From NCBI GenBank assembly GCA_031361295.1, contig JANMCN010000241.1, forward strand, positions 1 through 22,636: a stretch of 22,636 bases of DNA, read 5' to 3'. A program made the translations under genes and the position numbers. This DNA comes from JALZOC01 sp031361295 (GTDB lineage: Bacteria; Acidobacteriota; Vicinamibacteria; Vicinamibacterales; 2-12-FULL-66-21). Position 1 is the first letter of the stretch; every line of letters begins with the position of its first letter. The notes under the pieces were generated by a model, which did not search any database, was not told the DNA's origin, and was given only the letters and a program-made list of their open reading frames with translations. Below, piece after piece: positions 8,894-15,690 of this stretch.

Positions 8894-8922
8894 TTGACGC
8901 GCGCCTCGTCCATGGCTACGCT
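8894..8922 (+). promoter_or_regulatory. Sigma-70-type promoter of the 100-aa gene
   Basis: TTGACG (8894-8899) and TACGCT (8917-8922) are separated by exactly 17 nt. The predicted start near 8929 gives a leader of about 40 nt containing a GGAGGAG ribosome-binding site 12 nt before the ATG at 8970. This is one of the few genes here with an obvious Shine-Dalgarno site. Confidence 0.6.
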
Positions 8923-8969
8923 CATTTGGATCGGGACCATACAGAACCGCCGGAGGAGACCGCCCACGC

Positions 8970-9272
8970 ATGTCGACGAACGCCGATGATCGGAAAGCCG
9001 CGGAAGAGAGCCTGCAGAGGTTCGCTTCGGGAGTGCAGACCCAGCCCGCCAGCCCGGAACGCGACGCGCTCCTCGCGGAATGCGCCGCGCTGACGATCGC
9101 GATCCGGGCATTTCACATGGAAGCGATCCGCTTCCGCATGTTCAACGTGGACCGCGCGCTGACCCGCGGCGCGCTTGCGCTTCCCGACGAGGCGCGCACG
9201 ACATTCGCCGAAGTGCGCAGACACCTCGAAGCCGCCGGCTTCCACACGCGATCACACCAGGCGCCGGGGTGA
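8970..9272 (+). CDS. Hypothetical 100-aa protein
   Basis: I do not recognise this 100-aa protein. It has a good promoter at 8894-8922 and a strong ribosome-binding site (GGAGGAG), so it is probably expressed. It has no signal peptide or membrane segment. The sequence is Ala/Arg/Glu-rich and predicted to be largely helical. A central block with aromatic and hydrophobic residues (LTIAIRAFHMEAIRFRMFNV) may form a core, and a second helix follows at DEARTTFAEVRRHLEAAGF. The composition suggests a small helical, possibly dimeric, cytoplasmic protein. Neighbours give no functional hint: the HemQ-like gene is divergent and the bacilliredoxin gene downstream seems to have its own promoter. Confidence 0.65.
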   Translation: MSTNADDRKAAEESLQRFASGVQTQPASPERDALLAECAALTIAIRAFHMEAIRFRMFNVDRALTRGALALPDEARTTFAEVRRHLEAAGFHTRSHQAPG

Positions 9273-9379
9273 GGCCTTGATCGAAACGTCCGCTGAACGG
9301 GTGCACGCGAGCCGGGCGGGGAGAAGCCCTGTCGGGCTCGAAGGCCCAACGCTCGAGCTGAAGCCTCCTGGGCACCGGT

Positions 9380-9385
9380 TACAAT
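9380..9385 (+). promoter_or_regulatory. -10 hexamer upstream of the bacilliredoxin gene
   Basis: TACAAT lies 11 nt before the ATG at 9397, giving a predicted leader of about 4-5 nt. No recognisable -35 or Shine-Dalgarno site is visible, so this is another short-leader start. Confidence 0.4.
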
Positions 9386-9396
9386 AGTAGGCGTCC

Positions 9397-9738
9397 ATGG
9401 CCCTACTGACCCACCTCTCTGACGTCGACGAGCTCGAGGCCGCCATCGCGGAATCCCGCGAGCGGCCTGTGCTCGTTTTCAAGCACAGCCGAACCTGCGG
9501 CATCAGCGCCGAAGCGCTCGACGAGTTCCGCACGCACGTGGAGCGCGCGGAGTCCCGGGTGTCGTACAAGCTGATCACGGTCCAGAGTCACCGTCGCGTC
9601 TCGGACGAGGCGGCGGCGCGGTTTGGCGTCCGGCACGAGACGCCGCAGGCGATCCTGTTGCGCGACGGCCGGGCCGTCTGGAACGCCTCGCACTTCCGCA
9701 TCACGGCCTCGCATCTCGACACCGTCGTCAATTCCTAG
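9397..9738 (+). CDS. ytxJ: Bacilliredoxin BrxC/YtxJ-type monothiol protein
   Basis: This 113-aa thioredoxin-fold protein matches the YtxJ/BrxC family (PF11009-type, 'bacillithiol system redox-active protein'), which removes bacillithiol from mixed disulfides on proteins. The motif VLVFKHSRTCGISAEAL places the active cysteine at C34 in a TCGI context (TCPI in Bacillus members). The thioredoxin-fold cis-proline is in HETPQAILLRDG (P83). The rest of the fold is present with normal length. Its presence suggests that the host makes bacillithiol, but no bsh genes are in the window. The last 11 nt overlap the 3' end of the oppositely oriented HAD gene. Confidence 0.85.
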   Translation: MALLTHLSDVDELEAAIAESRERPVLVFKHSRTCGISAEALDEFRTHVERAESRVSYKLITVQSHRRVSDEAAARFGVRHETPQAILLRDGRAVWNASHFRITASHLDTVVNS

Positions 9739-10453
9739 CTCCCCTGCCGGCGAGGATCAGTTCGACGACGGCCGCGGTGGGTTCGAACGACTGCAGCTGG
9801 GCGATCGATGCGCCGTGTGGCGGCTCGGCCCCCAGGGGGTTGAACCAGATCGGCCGGATGCCGGCCGCCTCCGCCCCGGCGATGTCCGCCGTCCACGAAT
9901 CGCCAATCATCACGGCGTCTGCCGCCGTGCAGTGGAGCTCATCCAGCGCCGCGACGAAGATCGCGGGATCCGGTTTTGACACCCCGATCCGCTCAGACAC
10001 CACAAGGGCGTCGATGAACGGCGCGAGCCCGCACGTCGCGAGCTTGTCGAGTTGTTCGTCGAAGAGATTGTTCGAGACGACCCCGACGCACACCTGGTCG
10101 CTCAGTGTCTTCACCAGGTCGCGGGCACCGCGCACCGCCCGGCGCGCGCGTTTGTACTGATCCCGATATGTCGCCGCGGTGAGCGCCACGACGCTCTCCT
10201 CAGGGGTGCTGCCGAACATCGCGAGCAGCCGACGGAATCGTTCGAGCCTGGCTTTCTCGAGGGGCACTCGTCCGAGCATGACGTCGGCGTGGAGCTCCTC
10301 GAGGAGGCTCGCGTGCGCCTGTTCCAGTGCGGCCATGGGCAGTCCACGCAGCGCGACATGGCCGTGCTGCACCGCGGCGAGCGCGTCGCGCGAGCACCCG
10401 CGGTGGTCGAACAGCGTGTCGTCCAGATCGAAGAGCACGGCGCGCACCATCAT
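9728..10453 (-). CDS. HAD-superfamily hydrolase (phosphatase)
   Basis: This 241-aa haloacid-dehalogenase-type phosphatase has all four motifs. Motif I is FDLDDT (nucleophile D9, acid/base D11), motif II is VGVVSNN, motif III is the lysine in GVSKPDPAIF, and motif IV is the Mg-binding IGDSWTADIAGAEAAG. A helical cap sits between motifs I and II (about 16-90), as in subfamily I. The open frame continues upstream to 10759 but runs antisense to the PilZ gene without resemblance to HAD proteins. I therefore start at the MM pair at 10448-10453. The substrate is likely a small phosphorylated metabolite, but sequence does not tell which. The gene diverges from the PilZ gene across 57 nt and overlaps the bacilliredoxin 3' end by 11 nt. 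Confidence 0.88.
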   Translation of the reverse strand: MMVRAVLFDLDDTLFDHRGCSRDALAAVQHGHVALRGLPMAALEQAHASLLEELHADVMLGRVPLEKARLERFRRLLAMFGSTPEESVVALTAATYRDQYKRARRAVRGARDLVKTLSDQVCVGVVSNNLFDEQLDKLATCGLAPFIDALVVSERIGVSKPDPAIFVAALDELHCTAADAVMIGDSWTADIAGAEAAGIRPIWFNPLGAEPPHGASIAQLQSFEPTAAVVELILAGRGARN

Positions 10454-10498
10454 GGAAATCGAGCGCCGGCGGCTCTCGAGCCGGCCACCGTCGCGTGA

Positions 10499-10504
10499 TA
10501 CACT
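10499..10504 (+). promoter_or_regulatory. Extended -10 of the PilZ gene (putative leaderless start)
   Basis: TACACT is preceded by TGA, forming an extended -10 (TGN-TANNNT), and ends 6 nt before the ATG at 10511. Transcription would start at or within a base of the A of ATG. No Shine-Dalgarno match is present between the two. Confidence 0.5.
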
Positions 10505-10510
10505 GAGCGG

Positions 10511-11203
10511 ATGCCCGCGGTCGTGATTGCCGCCAACAACCTGATGCCCGCCCTCCGTGATCGTCTCGCCGCGGAGGGTGAGCTCCTGACATTTGCCGAC
10601 ACCGAGCCGATCCAGGCGCTGCAGACCATCCTGGAAGAACGGCCGGCGCTGATCGTGCTCGAACGCCTGTTCGCCGCCACGCCTCGCGGTGCGGCGCTCA
10701 TCAACCGGATCAAGACGGACCCGCAGCTCGGGCATGCCGAGGTGCGGGTGATGTCGCATACCGGCGACTACTCACGGCAGGTCTCCAAGCCGTCGCGCGT
10801 GCAGTCGCCCGCGCAGGTCGGCGCGGGACCCGGTGTGGATCTGCCGGACGCCCCCGAGCCCGCCGCGCCGGCTCCGCGCCTCGACTGGCAGGGCACCCGC
10901 CGCGCTGAGCGCTTCCGCGTCCGCCCCGGCGTGGAGATCCAGCTCGATGGCAATCCCGCGGGGGTCGTGGATCTCTCCATCGTCGGCGTCCAGGTCCTCT
11001 CGCCGACGATTTTGCGGCCCAACCAGAAGGTGCGCGTGAGCATCCCGAACGACGATTTCGTCATGCGCTTCCGCGGATCGGTCGCCTGGGCGAAATTCGA
11101 GCTCCCGAAGGCCAATGATCCTCCACGCTACCGGGCCGGGGTGGATTTCGCCGATGCCGATGCGGATGCGCTCGACGACTACTGCGGCAAGATCAAGGTG
11201 TAG
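10511..11203 (+). CDS. PilZ-domain protein with degenerate receiver-like N-terminus
   Basis: This 230-aa protein has two parts. The C-terminal PilZ domain (about 128-225) carries both c-di-GMP-binding signatures, RxxxR (R130 to R134, in TRRAERFRV) and DxSxxG (DLSIVG, 154-159), so nucleotide binding is plausible. The N-terminal part (about 1-85) follows the alternating strand-helix plan of a response-regulator receiver (PAVVIAANN, LLTFAD, PALIVLERLF, VRVMSHT). However, the expected phosphoacceptor Asp at the end of the third strand is replaced by Glu (E51) and the acidic pair near the N-terminus is missing, so it is probably not phosphorylated. A Pro/Ala-rich linker (about 105-125) joins the domains. 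It may relay c-di-GMP levels to motility, adhesion or secretion, but no partner gene is adjacent. Confidence 0.85.
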   Translation: MPAVVIAANNLMPALRDRLAAEGELLTFADTEPIQALQTILEERPALIVLERLFAATPRGAALINRIKTDPQLGHAEVRVMSHTGDYSRQVSKPSRVQSPAQVGAGPGVDLPDAPEPAAPAPRLDWQGTRRAERFRVRPGVEIQLDGNPAGVVDLSIVGVQVLSPTILRPNQKVRVSIPNDDFVMRFRGSVAWAKFELPKANDPPRYRAGVDFADADADALDDYCGKIKV

Positions 11204-11236
11204 CTCGTTCGACGGCACGCCTTCGCGATCGCGTCC

Positions 11237-12532
11237 CTAGACCCTCGCGAACCACGCTGCGGCGATCGAGTCCTCGCGCACGATCGTATCCTCGCGAGCG
11301 GACCCGGTCGAGATGATCGCCGCCGGCACGCCCGTGACCTCTTCCAGCCGTGACACGTACCGCCGCGCCTCGAGGGGCAAGTCCTTGTATTGCCGCGCGC
11401 CGGCGCTCCCGGACGTCCATCCCGGCAGCGACTCGTAGACGGGCTCACACGCGGCCAGCTGCGCCAGATCGCCGGGCATTTCGGTGAGGTTCGCGCCCCG
11501 GCAGCGGTAGGCGGTGCAAATCTGGAGCTCCGGGAGTCCGTCGAGCACATCGAGCTTCGTGAGCGCCAGCGCGTCGAGGCCGTTGACCCGCACCGCGTAC
11601 CGCACCGCCACCGCGTCGTACCAGCCGCACCGACGCGGACGGCCCGTCACCGCGCCGAACTCCTGGCCGCTCTCGCGCAGGCGGTTGCCGATATCCCCGA
11701 GCAGTTCCGTCGGCAGCGGTCCCTCCCCCACGCGGGTGGTGTAGGCCTTGGCGGCGCCCAGCACGGCGTCGATCGCCCGCGGGCCCACCCCGAGGCCGGT
11801 GCACACGCCCCCGATGGTCGCGTTCGACGAGGTGACGTACGGATAGGTGCCGTGATCGATGTCGAGCAGCGTGCCCTGCGCCCCTTCGAACATGATCGCG
11901 CGCTTCTGCTGGCGGGCACGGTCCAAAAAGAGCGACACGTCGGTCACCCACGGCGCCATCCGCGTCCAGGCGCGGGCGAGATCGTCGAGCACGTGCTGCA
12001 CGTCCATGGTGGAATCGCCGATGATGCGGTTGCGCGCGGCGACGTTGTGCTTGACGGCGTCCGCGAGCGACTCGGGATTGGCCAGATCGCCGACGCGGAC
12101 ACCGCGCCTGGCGATCTTGTCCTCGTACGCCGGCCCGATGCCCCGCGACGTGGTCCCGATTTTCCGCTCTCCGCGGCGGGCTTCGCTCAGGAGGTCGAGT
12201 TCGCGGTGATAGGGAAGAATGAGATGCGCCTTGTCGCTGATGAGCAGACGGGTGCCGACGTCGATTCCCGCGTTCGCCAGCTCGTCGATCTCGGCGAACA
12301 GCGCCTGCGGATCGATGACGACGCCGTTGCCGATGACGCAGGTGATCCCGTCGTGCAGAATTCCGGACGGCAGGAGGCGCAGGACGAACTTGCGACCGTT
12401 GGCGTAGACCGTGTGGCCTGCGTTGTGGCCGCCCTGGTACCGGGCCACGATTTCGAAATTCGGCGTGAGCAGATCGACGATCTTGCCCTTGCCTTCGTCG
12501 CCCCACTGCGCGCCGAGCACCGCGATGTTCAT
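11237..12532 (-). CDS. purA: Adenylosuccinate synthetase
   Basis: This 431-aa protein is the purA product. It joins IMP and aspartate using GTP to make adenylosuccinate, the first committed step from IMP to AMP. The signature GAQWGDEGKGK begins at about residue 7, with D12 as the catalytic base and GDEGKGK as the GTP-binding loop. GGHNAGHTVY supplies H40. Further conserved blocks are GTTSRGIGPAYEDKIAR, the IMP loop FEGAQGTLLDIDHGTYPYVTS, TGRPRRCGWYDAVAVRY and LTKLDVLDGL. Length is normal and the protein appears intact. The gene is convergent with the PilZ gene (33 nt gap) and divergent from hutH. A -10-like TAGAAT ends 9 nt before the ATG, indicating a very short leader. Confidence 0.98.
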   Translation of the reverse strand: MNIAVLGAQWGDEGKGKIVDLLTPNFEIVARYQGGHNAGHTVYANGRKFVLRLLPSGILHDGITCVIGNGVVIDPQALFAEIDELANAGIDVGTRLLISDKAHLILPYHRELDLLSEARRGERKIGTTSRGIGPAYEDKIARRGVRVGDLANPESLADAVKHNVAARNRIIGDSTMDVQHVLDDLARAWTRMAPWVTDVSLFLDRARQQKRAIMFEGAQGTLLDIDHGTYPYVTSSNATIGGVCTGLGVGPRAIDAVLGAAKAYTTRVGEGPLPTELLGDIGNRLRESGQEFGAVTGRPRRCGWYDAVAVRYAVRVNGLDALALTKLDVLDGLPELQICTAYRCRGANLTEMPGDLAQLAACEPVYESLPGWTSGSAGARQYKDLPLEARRYVSRLEEVTGVPAAIISTGSAREDTIVREDSIAAAWFARV

Positions 12533-12541
12533 AGGTGCAGT

Positions 12542-12547
12542 ATTCTA
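12542..12547 (-). promoter_or_regulatory. -10 hexamer of purA
   Basis: On the minus strand TAGAAT is followed by 9 nt and the purA ATG. Predicted leader is 0-3 nt. No good -35 or Shine-Dalgarno site is visible. Confidence 0.35.
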
Positions 12548-12616
12548 CCTTCAACGCTCGCGGCCAGGCGCGCCAATCGGCACGCGCGCCGCTCGACCCG
12601 CACCGCGGATTCCGCA

Positions 12617-14137
12617 ATGATCCTGCTCGACGGCACGACCCTGACCCTCGCCCAGCTGCTTGCCGTCGCGGACGACGGGCTGCGGGTGGGCCTCGCCCCG
12701 GACGCGGCCGCGCGCGTCGATGCGGCGCGCGTGGTGGTGGATCGCCAGGCTGCCGGTACGCAGGCGGTGTACGGAATCAACACCGGCTTCGGCGCTCTCG
12801 CGGAGAGCGCGATTCCGCGCGGCGCCCTCGGGGCGCTGCAGTTGAACCTGCTGCGGAGCCATGCGGCCGGCGTCGGCGAGCCCCTCCCGGTGCGCGCCGT
12901 GAGAGCTACGATGCTGCTGCGCGCCCACGTCCTCGCGAAGGGGTACTCGGGCATCCGCCGCAGTACACTCGAAGCGCTCATCGAGCTCCTGAACCGGCGC
13001 GTGCATCCGCGTGTGCCGAGCCGTGGATCGGTCGGGGCCAGCGGTGACCTGGCGCCACTCGCCCACCTCGCGCTGGTCCTGATCGGCGAAGGGGAAGCGA
13101 CCGTCGGTGATGCACCCGAGGTGTGGCCGGGACGCGAAGCCCTGCGCGCCGCGGGCCTCGAACCGCTCACGCTCGGGCCGAAAGAAGGGCTCGCGCTCAT
13201 CAACGGCACCCAGCCGTCGACCGCCGTCGCCGCGCTCGCGCTCGAAGGCGCGTCGCGCCTGGCGCGCGCGGCCGACATCGCGGCCGCGCTGTCGATTGAC
13301 GCCCTTCGGGGATCCGTCCATCCTTTCGACCCGCGCATCCACGCCGCGCGTCCGCATCCCGGGCAGGGCGCATCCGCGGCGAATATCCGGGCGCTGCTCG
13401 CCGGCAGCGCCATCAACCGGTCCCACGAACATAGCGGGCGCGTGCAGGATGCCAACTCGATGCGAAGCGCCGCCCAGGTCCACGGGGCGGCGCGGGACAG
13501 CCTCGACTTCGTGCGCACGACGGTGACGACCGAGGCGAACTCCGCCACCGACAACCCGATGGTGTTCGCGGCCGACGACGATATCGTGTCGGGCGGCAAC
13601 TTCCACGGGGCGCCCGTGGCGATTGCCGCGGACATCATCGTGCTCGCGCTCGCGCAACTCGTCACGATCAGCGAGCGCCGCTCCGACCGGCTGGTGAATC
13701 CGGCGCTCAGCGAACTGCCCGCCTTCCTGACGACGGACAGCGGACTCCACTCCGGCTACATGATGGCGCAGGTGACCGCCGCGGCACTGGCGTCGGAGAT
13801 CAAGACGCTCTGCCATCCGGCCAGCGTCGACACGATTCCGACGTCGGCGAACCGCGAGGACCACGTGAGCATGAGCATGGGCGCGGCCCTCAAGGCGGCG
13901 CGCGCGCTCGATCTCGCGAGGCTCGTCGTCGCAGTCGAAGTCCTGTGCGCCTGCCAGGCGATCGATCTGCTGGCCCCGCTGACGACGTCGCCGGCGCTGC
14001 AGCGCGTCCACGCGCACGTGCGCTCGCACGTGCCACGGCTCGACGGCGATCGTCCACCCAGTCCGGACATCGAAGCAATCGCCAAGAGCATCGGTGAGGG
14101 ATCGCTGGAATTGTCGTGTGACGTGGAAGTCAAGTAA
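12617..14137 (+). CDS. hutH: Histidine ammonia-lyase
   Basis: This 506-aa protein converts L-histidine to trans-urocanate plus ammonia, the first step of histidine degradation. The open frame extends far upstream (to 11390) only because it runs antisense to purA. The ATG at 12617 gives the canonical N-terminus ILLDGTTLTLAQLLAV. The ASG triad (141-143, in GSVGASGDLAPLAH) forms the autocatalytic MIO electrophile. SHAAGVGE (S81-H82) is the histidine-type substrate selector that separates HAL from PAL/TAL. YGINTGFGALAE, NGTQPSTAVAALAL, QDANSMRSAAQVHG, TDNPMVF and SANREDHVSMS are the other family blocks. Length equals characterised HutH. No hutU, hutI or hutG gene is next to it, so the remainder of the pathway must lie elsewhere or be absent. 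No promoter could be pinned down in the 84-nt divergent gap. Confidence 0.97.
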   Translation: MILLDGTTLTLAQLLAVADDGLRVGLAPDAAARVDAARVVVDRQAAGTQAVYGINTGFGALAESAIPRGALGALQLNLLRSHAAGVGEPLPVRAVRATMLLRAHVLAKGYSGIRRSTLEALIELLNRRVHPRVPSRGSVGASGDLAPLAHLALVLIGEGEATVGDAPEVWPGREALRAAGLEPLTLGPKEGLALINGTQPSTAVAALALEGASRLARAADIAAALSIDALRGSVHPFDPRIHAARPHPGQGASAANIRALLAGSAINRSHEHSGRVQDANSMRSAAQVHGAARDSLDFVRTTVTTEANSATDNPMVFAADDDIVSGGNFHGAPVAIAADIIVLALAQLVTISERRSDRLVNPALSELPAFLTTDSGLHSGYMMAQVTAAALASEIKTLCHPASVDTIPTSANREDHVSMSMGAALKAARALDLARLVVAVEVLCACQAIDLLAPLTTSPALQRVHAHVRSHVPRLDGDRPPSPDIEAIAKSIGEGSLELSCDVEVK

Positions 14138-14499
14138 GAAATTTTTCAATTTCAAATTGACAACGCTCGCGTACGTTTCTAGATTGCTATTCTTCGACGC
14201 GCTCCCCAGCGCTCACCCTGAACAGAGACGGACCGTAAATCGCCGATGCACATCGCCAGCCTCCACGTCATCGTGCCCCGACGGGCGACGTCCTGCACCG
14301 CGTGGCTGCAGGACGCTCCGCCCGCAGGCCCGATGCACTTCGTTGGTCCCGGCCCCGGGCCGCAGCGCGTACCGCGCCGCGGCATCGTGCACGCACACCG
14401 CCCCCTGGCACGCGGGCGGATCGGCCGCCCTGTGGCGCGCGGCGTGTACGCGCCTGCACCGCACAGTCCGTCATTTTCCATGCACGGGGGATCGGCGCG
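14138..14499 (+). other. 362-nt intergenic leader between hutH and the ATPase gene
   Basis: The left 48 nt hold the AT-rich promoter. From the predicted start near 14192 there is a leader of about 308 nt before the ATPase ATG. It contains a perfect 9-bp stem (14289-14297 with 14307-14315, 9-nt loop). I looked for hallmark sequences of tmRNA, RNase P RNA, SRP RNA and 6S RNA and found none. It could be a structured 5' UTR, a small RNA or the coding region of the 85-codon ORF described separately. Confidence 0.4.
14139..14185 (+). promoter_or_regulatory. Strong promoter with AT-rich upstream element and overlapping palindrome
   Basis: TTGACA (14157-14162, perfect -35) and TAGATT (14180-14185, 4 of 6) are 17 nt apart. 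The 18 nt before the -35 (14139-14156) are nearly all A/T, resembling an UP element, in sharp contrast with the surrounding GC-rich DNA. A perfect 15-nt palindrome, TCAATTTCAAATTGA (14146-14160), lies in this block and covers the first four bases of the -35, where a repressor would block polymerase. The promoter points at the leader and ATPase gene downstream. Confidence 0.65.
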
Positions 14500-14503
14500 A
14501 TGA
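14246..14503 (+). CDS. Possible 85-codon leader ORF coupled to the ATPase gene
   Basis: I am unsure whether this is a real gene. It starts about 54 nt downstream of the predicted transcription start. Its TGA (14501-14503) overlaps the ATPase ATG (14500-14502), the arrangement of translationally coupled genes. About 80 percent of its codons end in G or C, in line with real genes here. Its product begins MHIASLHVIVPRRATSC and becomes Pro/Gly/Arg/His-rich toward the C-terminus, with no recognisable domain, signal or membrane helix. Only a weak ribosome-binding site (GACGGA, about 14 nt upstream of the ATG) is visible. The alternative is that this stretch is a non-coding leader. Confidence 0.3.
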   Translation: MHIASLHVIVPRRATSCTAWLQDAPPAGPMHFVGPGPGPQRVPRRGIVHAHRPLARGRIGRPVARGVYAPAPHSPSFSMHGGSAR

Positions 14504-15690
14504 TGATTCCGGAGCGGCCTTCGCTCGAACGGCGCGTCCTGGCAGCTCTCGAGGGCTCGCCGGACGGGACTCGCATCCCGGTGCTGCTCGGCGGCTGCGG
14601 GACGGGCCGCACCTCGGTGCTGCTGCGGCTGCGCGATCTGCTGGGCGGCGCCACGTCGCAGTACATCGACGTGGAACGGATCGCGACCACGCCGGAACGG
14701 TTCCTGGCCGCCATCCGGGCGGCGTCTCCGTTCGAGACCCATCATCAGAATGAGCACGGACGGGGTGAACCCGGCGCCCGCGCGGCGTTCGACGCGTCGC
14801 TCGCGTTTCTCGACAGCGCGCGCGCAACCGGCGGCGCCCCGATCACCTTCCTGCTCGACGAGTTCCTGGAGCTCCGGACCTTCGAGAGTTTTCCCGGGCT
14901 CCGCACCGTGCTCCGCGACCTGGTCGGGATGCTGGGCGCGAGCGGCAACCGCTTCGTCCTCACATCGCGGTACATGGCGCGGGCGCAGCGGCTCCTGCGG
15001 GACGCCCCGTCCGGGTTCGAGATCATCCAGGTGGCGCCACTCACCCAGGCCGAAATCCGCGCCACGCTGCCGGCCGGGCCGCTGCAGCGGGCGGTGTCCG
15101 GATCGATCGAAGAGGAGGACGATCGCCTCGACGAGCTCGCCGGGCTCGTGGAGGCCATCGCGGGCGGGCGGCCGTCCTACGCCCGCATGATCGCGGAAGC
15201 GTCGGCGACGCTCGGGCCCCGCGGCGCGTCCGATCCCGTCAGCGGCCTGAGCGCGCTGCTCGCGCCGGGCGGCTCGATCGCCGCCGCCTGCCAGTACTGC
15301 TACGAGCTGCGGCTGCACCGCGCACGGGGCTACGGCGCCCTCAAGGCGATCCTCGACGTGCTGGCCGAGGAAGAGTCGCTCACCCTGACGGAGGTCGCCG
15401 TGCGTCTGCGCCGGACGCCGGGTTCGACGAAGGACTATCTCTCCTGGCTCGAAGACGTCGACCTCATCGTGTCGCGGCACAAGCGGTACAGCTTCGCCGA
15501 CCCGATGCTGCGCCTGTGGGTCCGCCTGCACGGCCACGCCACGCCGCCGTCGGAGGAGGACATCGCCCGCGAGGTCCACGCCTACGTGCTTGCGCGGCTC
15601 CCGCAACGTGAGCACGCGCTCGCCATGGCCGGTGCGGCCGACAGCGCGGTGGAGCGCGACAAGTCGTGGGGGATTATCGAGATCGACTGA
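14500..15690 (+). CDS. AAA/STAND-like ATPase with C-terminal winged helix (PF01637-like)
   Basis: This 396-aa protein resembles the 'archaeal ATPase' family of P-loop NTPases. I start at the first of two adjacent ATGs, 8 nt after GGGGGA; upstream in-frame codons give only Arg/Pro-rich low-complexity sequence. The Walker A region (VLLGGCGTGRTSVLLRL) has the spacing GxxxxGRT, so R37 replaces the usual lysine. Walker B is intact (ITFLLDEFLEL, D120-E121), and FVLTSRYMAR (153-161) looks like a sensor/arginine segment. The C-terminal third (about 275-340) reads as a winged helix (LTLTEVAVRLRRTPGSTKDYLSWLEDVDLIV) followed by YSFADPMLRLWVRLH, like the DUF234 end of PF01637 proteins. Function is unknown; family members are often regulators or toxin-antitoxin/transposon-linked ATPases. 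It converges with rnc on a shared hairpin. Confidence 0.8.
   Translation: MMIPERPSLERRVLAALEGSPDGTRIPVLLGGCGTGRTSVLLRLRDLLGGATSQYIDVERIATTPERFLAAIRAASPFETHHQNEHGRGEPGARAAFDASLAFLDSARATGGAPITFLLDEFLELRTFESFPGLRTVLRDLVGMLGASGNRFVLTSRYMARAQRLLRDAPSGFEIIQVAPLTQAEIRATLPAGPLQRAVSGSIEEEDDRLDELAGLVEAIAGGRPSYARMIAEASATLGPRGASDPVSGLSALLAPGGSIAAACQYCYELRLHRARGYGALKAILDVLAEEESLTLTEVAVRLRRTPGSTKDYLSWLEDVDLIVSRHKRYSFADPMLRLWVRLHGHATPPSEEDIAREVHAYVLARLPQREHALAMAGAADSAVERDKSWGIIEID

Noticed and set aside
9273..9396. Second copy of the REP-like repeat before the bacilliredoxin gene
   Set aside because: Only CTGAAGCC is shared with the left-edge element, and the surrounding inverted repeats are short and imperfect.
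10454..10759. Upstream extension of the HAD frame to 343 aa
   Set aside because: It is antisense to the PilZ gene and unlike any HAD cap; motif I begins just after the MM pair.
11224..11233. CGCGATCGCG palindrome between the PilZ and purA genes, like a cyanobacterial HIP1 core
   Set aside because: A single copy in GC-rich DNA is expected by chance and nothing else suggests a cyanobacterium; it also lacks the features of a terminator.
11390..12616. Long plus-strand extension of the hutH frame giving a 915-aa product
   Set aside because: The extra 409 codons run antisense to purA and give Arg/His/Asp-rich low-complexity sequence. The conserved HutH N-terminus begins at the ATG at 12617.
12551..14155. 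Minus-strand frames of 534 and 378 codons opposite hutH
   Set aside because: Both are mirror frames of a strongly conserved gene. Their products are Arg-rich with no domain, as expected in GC-rich DNA.
14186..14499. Leader region as 6S RNA, SRP RNA, tmRNA or RNase P RNA
   Set aside because: None of the hallmark motifs of these RNAs is present (for example no GGAAGGAAGCAG-like SRP loop, no T-arm plus CCA end, no GAGGAAAGTCC).
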